Source: Rhodospirillaceae bacterium
GTDB taxonomy: Bacteria > Pseudomonadota > Alphaproteobacteria > Rhodospirillales > Rhodospirillaceae
Direction of reading: 5' to 3'
Length of the DNA stretch: 37,711 nt
Assembly (NCBI GenBank): GCA_019694335.1
Contig: JAIBCD010000029.1
Location: forward strand, 1 to 37,711
The notes under the pieces were generated by a model that saw only the letters and a list, made by a program, of their open reading frames with translations, was not told the origin of the DNA and searched no databases. Positions 1 to 9,554 of the stretch are shown here, in pieces. A program made the position numbers and the translations under genes. The number at the start of each line of letters is the position of its first letter. Position 1 is the first letter of the stretch.

Positions 1-207
1 CGTGACCTTCTTGGTCTCCAGGTCGACCTTGACCGTTTCCACCGCCGGCTGTTTGCGGAAACTCTTCTCGATGCCGGTCACGCACATGGCGCAGACCATG
101 CCGTTGACGTTGGCGACGATGGTCTCCGCGCGGGCGGCGCCCGCCGCCACGAAAAAGTCTGCGGAAACCGAGATCAGCGTGAACGCGGCGATCAGGAGCG
201 TGCGCAT
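1..207 (-). CDS. Periplasmic heavy-metal-associated (HMA) domain protein, C-terminus cut by window edge
   Basis: The 69 visible codons begin with a hydrophobic export signal of about 30 residues (MRTLLIAAFTLISVS...). An HMA fold follows, with the metal-binding motif GMVCAMC, the GMxCxxC pattern of MerP, CopZ and the N-terminal domains of copper ATPases. Two close cysteines in such a domain bind Cu(I) or Hg(II), and the signal places the protein in the periplasm, as with MerP. The metal cannot be told from this fragment. It lies 26 bases after the stop of the secreted gene at 234-896 on the same strand and is probably cotranscribed with it. The start ATG has an AGGAT-type ribosome site within a 17-bp tandem duplication. 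The C-terminus is beyond position 1. Confidence 0.8.
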   Translation of the reverse strand, partial: MRTLLIAAFTLISVSADFFVAAGAARAETIVANVNGMVCAMCVTGIEKSFRKQPAVETVKVDLETKKVT

Positions 208-238
208 GGGCCTATCCTAAACATGGGCCTATCCTAAA
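205..238. repeat. 17-bp perfect tandem duplication over a stop/ribosome-site/start junction
   Basis: The 17-bp unit CATGGGCCTATCCTAAA occurs twice with no spacer, at 205-221 and 222-238. On the minus strand each copy carries TAGGAT followed by an ATG. The first copy met supplies the TAG stop of the gene at 234-896, and the second supplies the ribosome site and ATG of the HMA gene. The extra ATG (222-224) is out of frame with the HMA gene and reaches a stop after about ten codons. A duplication by replication slippage is the simplest explanation. Confidence 0.85.
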
Positions 239-896
239 ACTGCATGATCCAATTGAACATGAACTTCCCGTGCACACTGACGCCGCCTTCCATCATGAAG
301 GCCTTGTACATCAGCCGCACCAAGGGTGTGGCGTCGGTCCTGGGCAGGGTGGAAAAGTGATGCCCCGACAGATGCTTCTCGTCGTAACGCTCGACCTGCA
401 CCATCAGCCAGGTGTTGATGTCCTCGTAATTGCCGAGATACGGCGCGAAGCCCACGCGCGCGCGCTGCCAGGCGGATTTCTCCACGTCCTTGGCGTACAT
501 CAGCCGCCCCTCGTAGGACAGGAAGATGCGCCGGGTCTCGTAGTCCGCCAGCACGCCGGTCCACACCGCCGGCCGCATGTCGCCGCGGTCGATGGTGACG
601 CCCGCGCCGGTCATGGTGAAGATGTTCCCCTGCCCGTCCGGCAAATTCCAACGCTTGAGCAGGAGATTTATCTGCGGCCCCAGCATCACGAACGGAGCCC
701 CGCGCGTATGCTCCTGGGCGTGGAAAGCCACCGCCATGTTGGGCGCGATGGTGTAATCGACACCCACCGTCCGCTGCGAGATGTCGTTCTCCTGCATCAG
801 CATCGTCCCACCGACATAGGACACCGGCTTGGCGAAACCCGGTGAGGGTGCGCCAAGCCAAAATCCCAACAGGACGATGCCGAGAAAGCGGCTCAC
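234..896 (-). CDS. Secreted protein of unknown function (220 aa)
   Basis: I do not recognise the family. The first 22 residues form a clear signal peptide (MSRFLGIVLLGFWLGAPSPGFA). The rest has no membrane helix and alternates polar and hydrophobic residues in short strands with many Tyr, Trp and Met, as in periplasmic or outer-membrane beta proteins. Methionines and histidines are plentiful (for example MLMQEN, FHAQEH, HLSGHH), which in a gene next to an HMA protein could mean metal handling, but this is inference. The start is GTG without a clear ribosome site, chosen because it gives the signal peptide. The gene starts 18 bases after the stop of the CHRD-autotransporter gene, so the two are probably cotranscribed. 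Confidence 0.7.
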   Translation of the reverse strand: MSRFLGIVLLGFWLGAPSPGFAKPVSYVGGTMLMQENDISQRTVGVDYTIAPNMAVAFHAQEHTRGAPFVMLGPQINLLLKRWNLPDGQGNIFTMTGAGVTIDRGDMRPAVWTGVLADYETRRIFLSYEGRLMYAKDVEKSAWQRARVGFAPYLGNYEDINTWLMVQVERYDEKHLSGHHFSTLPRTDATPLVRLMYKAFMMEGGVSVHGKFMFNWIMQF

Positions 897-914
897 GCTG
901 GCGGAAACGCCGCA

Positions 915-2423
915 TCACATCTTCAGAACAAGGCGGGCTTCGATGGCGTGGATGCTCCGCCGGCTGCTCATGAAGCCCTCGTAGCCGATGGACCCCGACA
1001 GGTTGCCCGAGATCACGGCGTTGAGGTTCGCCGCCAAATGGGCCGTGTTCTTTCCGGGCGCCAGGATCAGGTTGGTGAAGGCGACGTTGGGCGACCCCTG
1101 CAGCGCGGTGTTGAAGCTGCTCGAGCCCTTGTTGAGCAGGTAGCGCCAGCCGGCGGTCAGGCCGGCGGTCACGCCGGCCGCTTCGGCCCCCATCGGCACA
1201 CGGAAATTGGCGCCGAGTTCGCCCGCGGACTCCTTCACTTTGATCTGCGGCACGATCAGGTTGACGCTGTTGGCGCCGGTTTCGGTGTAAGCGTCGACCG
1301 TGGCGGACTGGCTGTCGATCGACGCGTAAGGCGCGATGGTCGCACCGTTGTCGATGGCGAACGGCGCCGCGACCTTGGCGCCCAAGGTCCAGACGCTGCC
1401 GTTATGAGACGAGGACGCCGTGCGGTTCAGGGACGCGATATTGCGGGTGGTGGTGTACTTGCTCCAGCCGTAGCCGCCGCTCGCCGAGAACACCACGCGG
1501 CTACCCATGCCGGCGGTGACGGCGCCCTGGATCGAGGTGGTCTTGGACTTGGTGCGGCCGGCATTGTTGTCGAACTTGTCGAGGCCGTCGGCGTAACCGA
1601 CCGCGAAGGTCGCCGCGGCCTGCTGGTCGAAGCGGTAGTCCACGCCGCCCAGGATGAACGGCCGGGTCACGGTCGCGCCCGCCTGGTCGGCATAGGCTTT
1701 GTGTTTCCCGAATGCGCTGCCGCCGTCGACGAAGCCCGAGAAGCCCTCGCCGCCCGGCGTGCGGGCGAGCGCGTCGGCGTGGCTGAACAGGGAATTCTGG
1801 AAGCCCTGCATGCTCTCCACCGACTGGCGCCCTTGGGCGTAGATGGTCTTACCGTTCAGGTCTTCCAGGGTCTGGGTGCGCACCGACGCGGTCGCTTGTG
1901 CGGTGGACATCAGGACGGAATCCAGATCGCTGTTATAGCCGGCGGAAACGTCCAGGGCGTTGGCGACCCGGGTCTGCGCGCCGGTGGTGGCGGCGGTGCT
2001 GGTGAGCGCGCGCACGAGCGTGCCGCGAATGGCGCCGCCCGGATTCACCGCGGTGTGGAAATTCACATAAAGCCCAAGGTTCTTAAGGTTCACCACGTCG
2101 GCCGCCGGGATCGCCCAGGTCAGCGGGCCCACCGGGCTGGTGTAGGGGGCCACGAACGGGAAGATCACCGGGCCGTTAACCGTGCCGATGCCGCGGTGGA
2201 TGTGGCCGCCGGTGAGCGCGATGTTGATGTTGTGCGTGGCGGTGACGGTCGCCGAATTCTCGGCGTCGTTGAGGATCAGCCAGCCGGTGCCGGTGTACGG
2301 CGCTCCGGTCGGCGGATTTTCGTTCGCCTGGCTGAGGTTGGCGACATATAGCGTGCCGGCCTGCGCGCCCGACGTGACAAGAAGCGTCGCGACGGCGGCG
2401 CCGAATACATATTTGGTCTTCAT
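915..2423 (-). CDS. CHRD domain fused to an autotransporter-like beta-barrel (502 aa)
   Basis: A 22-residue signal peptide (MKTKYVFGAAVATLLVTSGAQA) leads into a CHRD domain at about 23-140. It begins GTLYVANLSQANENPP and has the family's HIHRG and GGAIRGTL segments. CHRD domains occur in chordin and in many bacterial secreted proteins, and their ligand is generally unknown. From about residue 225 to the end, alternating Gly/aromatic strands look like an autotransporter or outer-membrane barrel (for example GGVDYRF, FAVGYADG, GYGWSKYTTT). The last residues are RLVLKM, so the terminal Phe typical of BAM substrates is absent. The ATG at 2423 was preferred over an earlier in-frame start because GGGGGATCT lies just before it and it gives the signal peptide. 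The protein probably presents the CHRD domain at the outer membrane. Confidence 0.75.
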   Translation of the reverse strand: MKTKYVFGAAVATLLVTSGAQAGTLYVANLSQANENPPTGAPYTGTGWLILNDAENSATVTATHNINIALTGGHIHRGIGTVNGPVIFPFVAPYTSPVGPLTWAIPAADVVNLKNLGLYVNFHTAVNPGGAIRGTLVRALTSTAATTGAQTRVANALDVSAGYNSDLDSVLMSTAQATASVRTQTLEDLNGKTIYAQGRQSVESMQGFQNSLFSHADALARTPGGEGFSGFVDGGSAFGKHKAYADQAGATVTRPFILGGVDYRFDQQAAATFAVGYADGLDKFDNNAGRTKSKTTSIQGAVTAGMGSRVVFSASGGYGWSKYTTTRNIASLNRTASSSHNGSVWTLGAKVAAPFAIDNGATIAPYASIDSQSATVDAYTETGANSVNLIVPQIKVKESAGELGANFRVPMGAEAAGVTAGLTAGWRYLLNKGSSSFNTALQGSPNVAFTNLILAPGKNTAHLAANLNAVISGNLSGSIGYEGFMSSRRSIHAIEARLVLKM

Positions 2424-2495
2424 AGATCCCCCTGTGTGTTGACGCTCGCGGCGGTGAAGGGCCCACGATCCCGTCACAGCCGTACCTACCCAAAA

Positions 2496-3362
2496 CTATT
2501 CCGGATGCCCCGGCATCCCGGTCATGTCCGGCATTCCACCCGTCCCGGCACCGACGCCCACCGGCGGCGGCGCCGGAATCGCCAGCATGCAAGCGGCGCT
2601 GAAGTCGGCGAAGGTGCCGGAGCCCTTGATCCCTTCCATGTAACTGAGCGCGATCCCGAACGGCGCGGCGTCGGCCATCGCCACCAGCGAGCGCGCGGTG
2701 GCCGCGACCGGCGGCGACGCCTGCGCCATGACCTCGGCCATGGAGAACACACTGGCGGCGGTGGCCGCGATCACCGGCGAGTCCCAGGCCGAGACCGCGC
2801 CGGCGTTGTCGTTGAGGTAAATGCGCAAGGAGCGCGGCGCGTCGGTGCCATTGGTCACGCGCACGAAGCCGGAGATGTCGTCGCGCGCCGGGCCGCTGAC
2901 ATAGGGCAGCGACAACGGATCGGCCATCATCGCCATGCCGCAGGACGACAGGTTGCTCCAGGCGCCGCTGGCTTCCGTGCGCGCGGCGTGCTGGACATGG
3001 CCGGTGAGCCCGGAGATCACCAGCACCAGCGAACGCGGCAGGCGTTCGGCGGGAATGGGGGGATCGGACCCGGCGATCATTTCGGCGAGCGAAGCCTCGT
3101 ACGTGCCGCCGATGGGTACCGGCGGGCTGGTCCATGCGCCCAGCATCTCGCCGGTCACGGCGCTGTGGAGCATCACCGTCACGTTATGGGCGAGGCCGTC
3201 GCTATTGGAGAAGCGCAGGTAGGATTGAACCGCCGCGCCGGTGGAGAATCCGGGCATCACCAGTCCGGTCTCGGCGGCCCCTGCCGGCGATGCGGCAAAG
3301 GCGGCCAGAGCGAGCCCGAGAACTTTCAGACCGGTGAGGCCCCTGCCCCAGCCTTGCGGCAT
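2496..3362 (-). CDS. Secreted protein made of two tandem ~97-residue repeats (288 aa)
   Basis: A signal peptide of about 30 residues ends in ASPAGAA. The mature protein contains an internal duplication at about 45-141 and 163-259. Each copy holds an xRxxN strand start (YLRFSNSDG / FVRVTNGTD), a Ser-Pro after Trp (AWTSP / AWDSP), a helix with AEM or AEV, an RSLV strand and a closing Ser-x-x-Cys (Cys141 and Cys259). This looks like two immunoglobulin-like or jelly-roll modules. I recognise no named family. The tail is rich in Gly, Pro and Met. The ATG at 3362 has AGGAAAG before it, and upstream in-frame starts would spoil the signal peptide. It lies 72 bases upstream of the CHRD-autotransporter gene and may head the operon. 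Confidence 0.7.
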   Translation of the reverse strand: MPQGWGRGLTGLKVLGLALAAFAASPAGAAETGLVMPGFSTGAAVQSYLRFSNSDGLAHNVTVMLHSAVTGEMLGAWTSPPVPIGGTYEASLAEMIAGSDPPIPAERLPRSLVLVISGLTGHVQHAARTEASGAWSNLSSCGMAMMADPLSLPYVSGPARDDISGFVRVTNGTDAPRSLRIYLNDNAGAVSAWDSPVIAATAASVFSMAEVMAQASPPVAATARSLVAMADAAPFGIALSYMEGIKGSGTFADFSAACMLAIPAPPPVGVGAGTGGMPDMTGMPGHPE

Positions 3363-3574
3363 CAACGCTTTCCTACCCAATCGGCGCCTTATGCGGGTTT
3401 GGCGTGCACCGGAGCGCACAAAGAGGCCCGTACATGAAAAGACGTAGGCCGTTACAAAGTTATTCCGAAACCGAACCAATTATTGCCGACGCCGCGCGGG
3501 CGATTTTGCTAATATGTTGATACTATTTATTTTATTTGGCACTCTCGGCCCGTCGTTCCTGGGGAGGATGGTCC
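3363..3574. promoter_or_regulatory. Divergent intergenic region with an AT-rich block
   Basis: This 212-bp space separates the minus-strand repeat protein from the plus-strand amidase. Positions 3504-3540 are strikingly AT-rich (TTTTGCTAATATGTTGATAC and onward) in otherwise GC-rich DNA, as expected for a promoter of the amidase gene. I could not place a convincing -35/-10 pair at normal spacing. GGGGAGGA at 3561-3568 is the ribosome site of the amidase. Confidence 0.4.
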
Positions 3575-5277
3575 ATGGCCAAACATCACCGGCGGCTTGT
3601 CGCCGTCACCGCGATCGCGGCCTGTGCCGCCTTAGCCAGCTGCGACCGGCAGACCGCCGCGCCCCCTTTCAACGTGGCGAATGCCTCGATCCAGGACATC
3701 CAGACCGCCTTGAAGGACGGCCGGATCACCTCGCGCGAACTCACCACCCAGTACCTGGCGCGCATCGCGCTTTACGACAGCAAGCTGCACGGCGTGATCT
3801 CGGTGAACGCGCATGCGCTGGAAGAGGCCGACACGCTCGACCGCGAACGCAAGGCCGGCAAGCTGCGCGGGCCGCTGCACGGCATCCCCATCGCCCTCAA
3901 GGACAATATCCAGACCACTAATATGCCCACCTCCGGCGGCGCGCTCGCCTTCAAGGACTATGTGCCGCCCTATGACGCGACCCTGGTCAAGAACCTGAAG
4001 GACGCGGGCGCGATCATCTTCGCCAAATCGACCATGTCGGAGCTGGCCGGCGCCCTGGCCGAGCCGCCGACACCGGCCCCCGGCGGCTACAACGCCGTGC
4101 GCGGCTTCAGCTACAACCCGTTCGACCCGCGCGCCCAGGACAACGGCGAGCCGGTGCTGAGCCCGGCCGGCTCCAGCTCCGGCATCGGCGTCGCCGCAGG
4201 ATACTGGGCGGCCAATATCGGCACGGATACCTCGGGCTCGGTGCTGGGCCCCTCGAATGCCGCGATGATCGTGGGCTTGCGCCCGACGGTAGGGCGCATC
4301 AGCCGCCACGGCATCATCCCCATCACCATGGACCAGGACACCGCCGGGCCCATGGCGCGCACCGTGACCGACATCGCGATCCTGCTGGGCGCCTTGGAAG
4401 GCGCCACCCCCGACCCCGACGATGCCGCGACCGGCACCGGCAAGCCGCCGATGGACCGCAGCTACCTGCCCTTCCTCAAGGCCGACGCCCTGAAGGGCGC
4501 CCGCATCGGCATCCCGCGCACCGCCTACTACGACAAGTTCACGCCGCCAGGCGCCACGCGTGGCCGCCCGGGCCTGCTGCCCGACGAGGCGCAAGCGATG
4601 ACCGACGCCATCGCCGCCCTCAAGGCCGCGGGCGCCGAGATCGTCGATCCCGCCGATTTGCCGAGCGTGGTCGCGCAAGAGCCCGCCAAGAATGTCCTTC
4701 GCCGGATCGTGTGCGGCGACGAACTGCCCGACGACCCGGCCGACACCCGCGAGCTGTGTTCCGCCGTGCTGGGCTACGGCATGAAGCGCGATTTCAACCT
4801 GTGGCTCGCGAGCCAGGGCGGGCATGCGCCGGTCAAGAGCCTCACCGAACTGCGCGCCTGGAACACCGAACATGCGCCTTACGGCGCCATCCGCTTCGGC
4901 CAGGCCTTCATCGACCGCGCCGACCAGGACTGGGATCTCGAAAGGGACAAGGCCCGCTACGAGGCCGACCGCGCGAAAGATAAATCATATGCCGGCGAGA
5001 ACGGCATCGACGCCGCCATCACCGCCAACAAGCTCGACGCGCTGTTGATCCCCGGCGGCGGCGCCTCCTCGATCGGCGCGCTCGCGGGTTACCCCGCGAT
5101 CACGGTGCCGTTCGCCATGGTCACCAACCCGCGCGCGCCGGCCGAAGAAGCGCAGAACAAGACGCGCCCCTTCGGCCTGAGCTTCCTCGGGCCGTCGTGC
5201 AGCGAGCCCAAGTTGCTGGGATTGGCTTTCGCGTTTGAGCAAACGACCCATCGTCGGCAGACGCCGACGGCCACGCC

Positions 5278-5281
<4 letters not shown>
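3575..5281 (+). CDS. Amidase-signature family lipoprotein (568 aa)
   Basis: This amide hydrolase belongs to the amidase signature family, which uses a Lys/cis-Ser/Ser triad. The family Lys is seen in GIPIALKDN (Lys109), the Ser-rich loop in PAGSSSG (Ser200-202) and the nucleophile in GTDTSGS (Ser222). The sequence is closest to the peptide-amidase-like branch, with PTVGRISRHGIIPI and QDTAGPMARTVTD following. By my count the loop Ser to nucleophile spacing is 22, two shorter than in characterised members. The N-terminus is a lipoprotein signal with lipobox LASC (Cys23), so it is probably membrane-anchored facing the periplasm. The ATG at 3575 follows a strong GGGGAGGA. Its stop overlaps that of the convergent dehydratase gene. 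The substrate is unknown. Confidence 0.88.
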
Positions 5282-7002
<1,721 letters not shown>

Positions 7003-7014
7003 GGCATACCCTCC

Positions 7015-7752
7015 CTAGCGGCGCTTGGCCCGCTTCCACTTCCTGAAACGCATAACCTTGAGATTACGGCGCGTCCAGCCTGTGCGCGCCGCCGGCGGCA
7101 GGGTCAAGGCGGGCCTTCTCAGGCCCTTCACGTTGCCGGCGAGCACGATCGCGTTGCGTTCCGCGCCGGGGCTGTCCAAAAGGCGCACCGGCCAGCCGGC
7201 GGCGGCCAATCCTTCGGCCATCCGGTCGGCGGTCGGATCGATCTTCGTGTGCAGGCAGATATTGACCAGCACCACGCCCGCGCCCGTCAGGCAACGCCGC
7301 GCGGCCTCGCCGAGCCCCTGGCCCTTCATATGGGTCGGCATGTATTCGCCGATGAAGGCGTCGATGATCAGGATGTCGAACTTGCGCCGGGTCTTGCGCA
7401 GGAAGGCGAGACCGTCGCCGACGTGGCATTCCACCGCGGGCGGCAGGCCGAAGTAGCGCTTGGCCAGGCGGAACGACACCTTGTCGATATCCACCGCGGT
7501 CACGCGTTTGCCGGCGCGCGCCAGCATTGTGGCGAGCGTGCCGCCGCCGCAACCGATCATCAGCACGCGCTTGCCCGGCCGTTGCAGCGCGAAGCCATAG
7601 AGCGCGTGGATATAGGCGTCCAAGCTGACCCCGTCCGCGTCCACCGTGCTCTGGTTGCCGCCCTTCTGCTCGTAGGTCAGCGTGCCGTGCCGCTTGCTGG
7701 GCCGCAGCGTGATGACGCCGAATTTGGAGGGGTGCCGGAAAGGAGGGGCCAT
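7015..7752 (-). CDS. Spermidine synthase-like class I SAM-fold protein (245 aa)
   Basis: The fold is that of spermidine synthases and class I methyltransferases. It shows the nucleotide loop MIGCGGGTL (residues 65-73), the acidic strand end VDID (87-90), VGDG (111-114) and the active-site-like IIDAF (129-133). True spermidine synthases are longer, near 280-300 residues, and have a fuller N-terminal barrel. Here about 50 residues precede the Rossmann core, so it may be one of the many spermidine-synthase-like proteins without polyamine activity. The C-terminus is very basic (TRRNLKVMRFRKWKRAKRR), which could contact nucleic acid or acidic surfaces. It is the first gene of a two-gene operon with the sugar-acid dehydratase. 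The functional link between the two is not obvious. Confidence 0.75.
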   Translation of the reverse strand: MAPPFRHPSKFGVITLRPSKRHGTLTYEQKGGNQSTVDADGVSLDAYIHALYGFALQRPGKRVLMIGCGGGTLATMLARAGKRVTAVDIDKVSFRLAKRYFGLPPAVECHVGDGLAFLRKTRRKFDILIIDAFIGEYMPTHMKGQGLGEAARRCLTGAGVVLVNICLHTKIDPTADRMAEGLAAAGWPVRLLDSPGAERNAIVLAGNVKGLRRPALTLPPAARTGWTRRNLKVMRFRKWKRAKRR

Positions 7753-7832
7753 TGCCGGCCTCTTTACCCCAGGGGACGGAAGCCCGCCAGATTGCTATGC
7801 TGGCCGCCGTCGCCGGCTGACTGGAAACCTGA
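7753..7832. promoter_or_regulatory. Short divergent promoter region
   Basis: Eighty bases separate the start codons of the minus-strand spermidine-synthase-like gene and the plus-strand dioxygenase gene, so both promoters must lie here or inside the genes. No convincing -35/-10 pair or dyad was found. GGAAACCTGA just before the dioxygenase ATG is a weak ribosome site. Confidence 0.4.
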
Positions 7833-8402
7833 ATGTTCATCGAGGAATACCCCGGAGTCGTGTCCCCGGACCTGTGCCAGAAGATCATCGCCTTGTTCGA
7901 GGCCGATCCCGGGAAGAATCCCAGCGAAGTCAACCTGAGGGGCAAGGTGAAGACATCTTCGATCCGCACCGGCATGCGCCTCAAGCCGGTCGCTCCGCCG
8001 TGGCAGCCGATCCTGAAAGACCTGGCGCCCGCGTTCATCGACACCATGCGCAACTATGTCGTCAAGTACGAAGGGCTGCAGTACCTGGCCAATTCCGAGG
8101 AGCTGGTGTTCGTGGGGCCGGTGATGGAACGCGTGCAGCCCGGGCAAGGCTTCGCATGGCATATCGATCATTCCTCGGCCACCTGGCAGCGTGTGGTGGC
8201 GGGCCTGCTCTATCTCAACACGGTGGACGATGGCGGCAGCACCGAGTTCGCCGACCAGAAGCTGCATGTCAAATGCGAGGCCGGCAAGATCGCGCTGTTT
8301 CCGCCGTTCTGGACGCATTTTCACCGCGGCGTTTCGCCGGTGTCCCAGACCAAATATGTCATGGGTTATTTCTGGCAATACCCCATGCCCGCGAATACCT
8401 GA
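7833..8402 (+). CDS. 2-oxoglutarate/Fe(II)-dependent dioxygenase, prolyl-hydroxylase-like (189 aa)
   Basis: This small cytoplasmic dioxygenase uses 2-oxoglutarate, O2 and Fe(II). The iron triad is visible as His110 and Asp112 (WHIDHS) and the distal His164 (THFHRGVSP). Lys174 (TKYVMGYF) is placed to bind the 2-oxoglutarate carboxylate. YLNTVDDGGSTEF is typical of the prolyl-4-hydroxylase-like group, where the loop leads to the second strand of the jelly roll. The substrate is unknown and could be a protein side chain or a small molecule. The gene is followed after ten bases by a methyltransferase gene, so the pair may modify the same target. Confidence 0.88.
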   Translation: MFIEEYPGVVSPDLCQKIIALFEADPGKNPSEVNLRGKVKTSSIRTGMRLKPVAPPWQPILKDLAPAFIDTMRNYVVKYEGLQYLANSEELVFVGPVMERVQPGQGFAWHIDHSSATWQRVVAGLLYLNTVDDGGSTEFADQKLHVKCEAGKIALFPPFWTHFHRGVSPVSQTKYVMGYFWQYPMPANT

Positions 8403-8412
8403 GCGCGGAGTC

Positions 8413-9546
8413 ATGCAGCTCAAGCTTATCCCATACCTGCAGCAGGGCGTCCTCGATAACATCCCGACCGAACGCTACATGACCGCGTTGCGTTCGGACC
8501 TATTGGAGAAGGTCGCGCGCGGCGAAGCCGTGCCACTGGACCTGCTCGCGGCGCTCGCGGGATTTTGCCACGCGTCGGAATACGTGATGTGGGAAGCGCC
8601 CGACGATACCGCGCGCCTTGAAAAACTGGATCCCGCGCGGTCGGAAACCGAACGCCTGATGACCGGCTGCTTCAGGCCGGTCGCGCCCGAACGGTTGCCG
8701 CGCGACGAGATCGAACCACTGCGCCCCCTGAGCGATGAAACCTCCAAAGCGGTTGGCGCTCAATATGAGGAAAATCCCTATCCGCGCTGGCGCTTCCTGC
8801 CGCCCACCACGCCCCGCGACGATGCCATCGACATCCTCGTCGCCGGCGCGGGCACCGGCCAGGAGCCCATTCTGGTGGCGAAGGAATACCCGAAAGCCCG
8901 CGTCACCGCGCTGGACCTGAGCCGCACCAGCCTGGCCTACGGGCTGATGCGCGCGCGCGAGCACGACGCCGGCAATATCCGTTTCCTCCAGGGCGACATC
9001 CTGGACGTGGCGATGATCGGCCAGAAATTCGATTCGATCCGCAGCTCTGGCGTGCTTCATCACATGAAGGAACCGCTGCAGGGCCTGCTTGCCCTGAAAG
9101 GCGTTCTAAAGCACAGCGGCACCATCCGGCTTTTCCTGTATTCCGCGGCGGCCCGTTGGGGAACGCTCGCCGCCCAGGAGATGCGCAAGGCGCGCGGCAT
9201 TCCGGCAACGCCCGACGCCATCCGCGCCTTCCGCCAGGAAATTCTGGCGCTGCCCGACGACCATCCGGCCAAGACGGTATCCCAGGGGCGCGATTTCTTC
9301 TCGATCTCGGGAGTGCGCGACCTGCTTTTCCACGTGCAGGAGCACAACTACACGATCCCGATGATCGCCGACCTGGTCGCCGCCAGCGGGTTACGCCTGC
9401 TGGAGTTCGCCAACACCGCAAAGGCGCGCAAGCGTTTCGAAGACATGGGCTTCAAGGAGCCCAACGACCTCGCGTCATGGGAGAAGGTCGAGGCGCTCCA
9501 CCCCGGCACGTTCTCCGGCATGTACAAATTCACCCTCGGCTTCTAG
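8413..9546 (+). CDS. Class I SAM-dependent methyltransferase with an extra N-terminal domain (377 aa)
   Basis: Residues 1-110 form a helical domain without a recognised motif. A QYEENPYPRW segment (117-126) follows, familiar from a group of alphaproteobacterial methyltransferases often joined to TPR domains. The SAM-binding core begins at ILVAGAGTGQ (141-150), with Asp168 at the end of the second strand for the ribose hydroxyls, and GVLHHM near 213 is the post-motif III segment. The C-terminal 150 residues are probably a substrate domain. The ATG at 8413 was chosen because GCGGAG lies just before it and the gap from the preceding stop is ten bases. Longer in-frame extensions run into the dioxygenase gene. 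It is probably cotranscribed with that gene. Substrate unknown. Confidence 0.85.
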   Translation: MQLKLIPYLQQGVLDNIPTERYMTALRSDLLEKVARGEAVPLDLLAALAGFCHASEYVMWEAPDDTARLEKLDPARSETERLMTGCFRPVAPERLPRDEIEPLRPLSDETSKAVGAQYEENPYPRWRFLPPTTPRDDAIDILVAGAGTGQEPILVAKEYPKARVTALDLSRTSLAYGLMRAREHDAGNIRFLQGDILDVAMIGQKFDSIRSSGVLHHMKEPLQGLLALKGVLKHSGTIRLFLYSAAARWGTLAAQEMRKARGIPATPDAIRAFRQEILALPDDHPAKTVSQGRDFFSISGVRDLLFHVQEHNYTIPMIADLVAASGLRLLEFANTAKARKRFEDMGFKEPNDLASWEKVEALHPGTFSGMYKFTLGF

Positions 9547-9554
9547 CGCCCCGC

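Noticed and set aside
7015-7752. True spermidine synthase (speE)
   Set aside because: It is shorter than usual, has a strongly basic tail and lies with a sugar-acid dehydratase; only the fold is supported.
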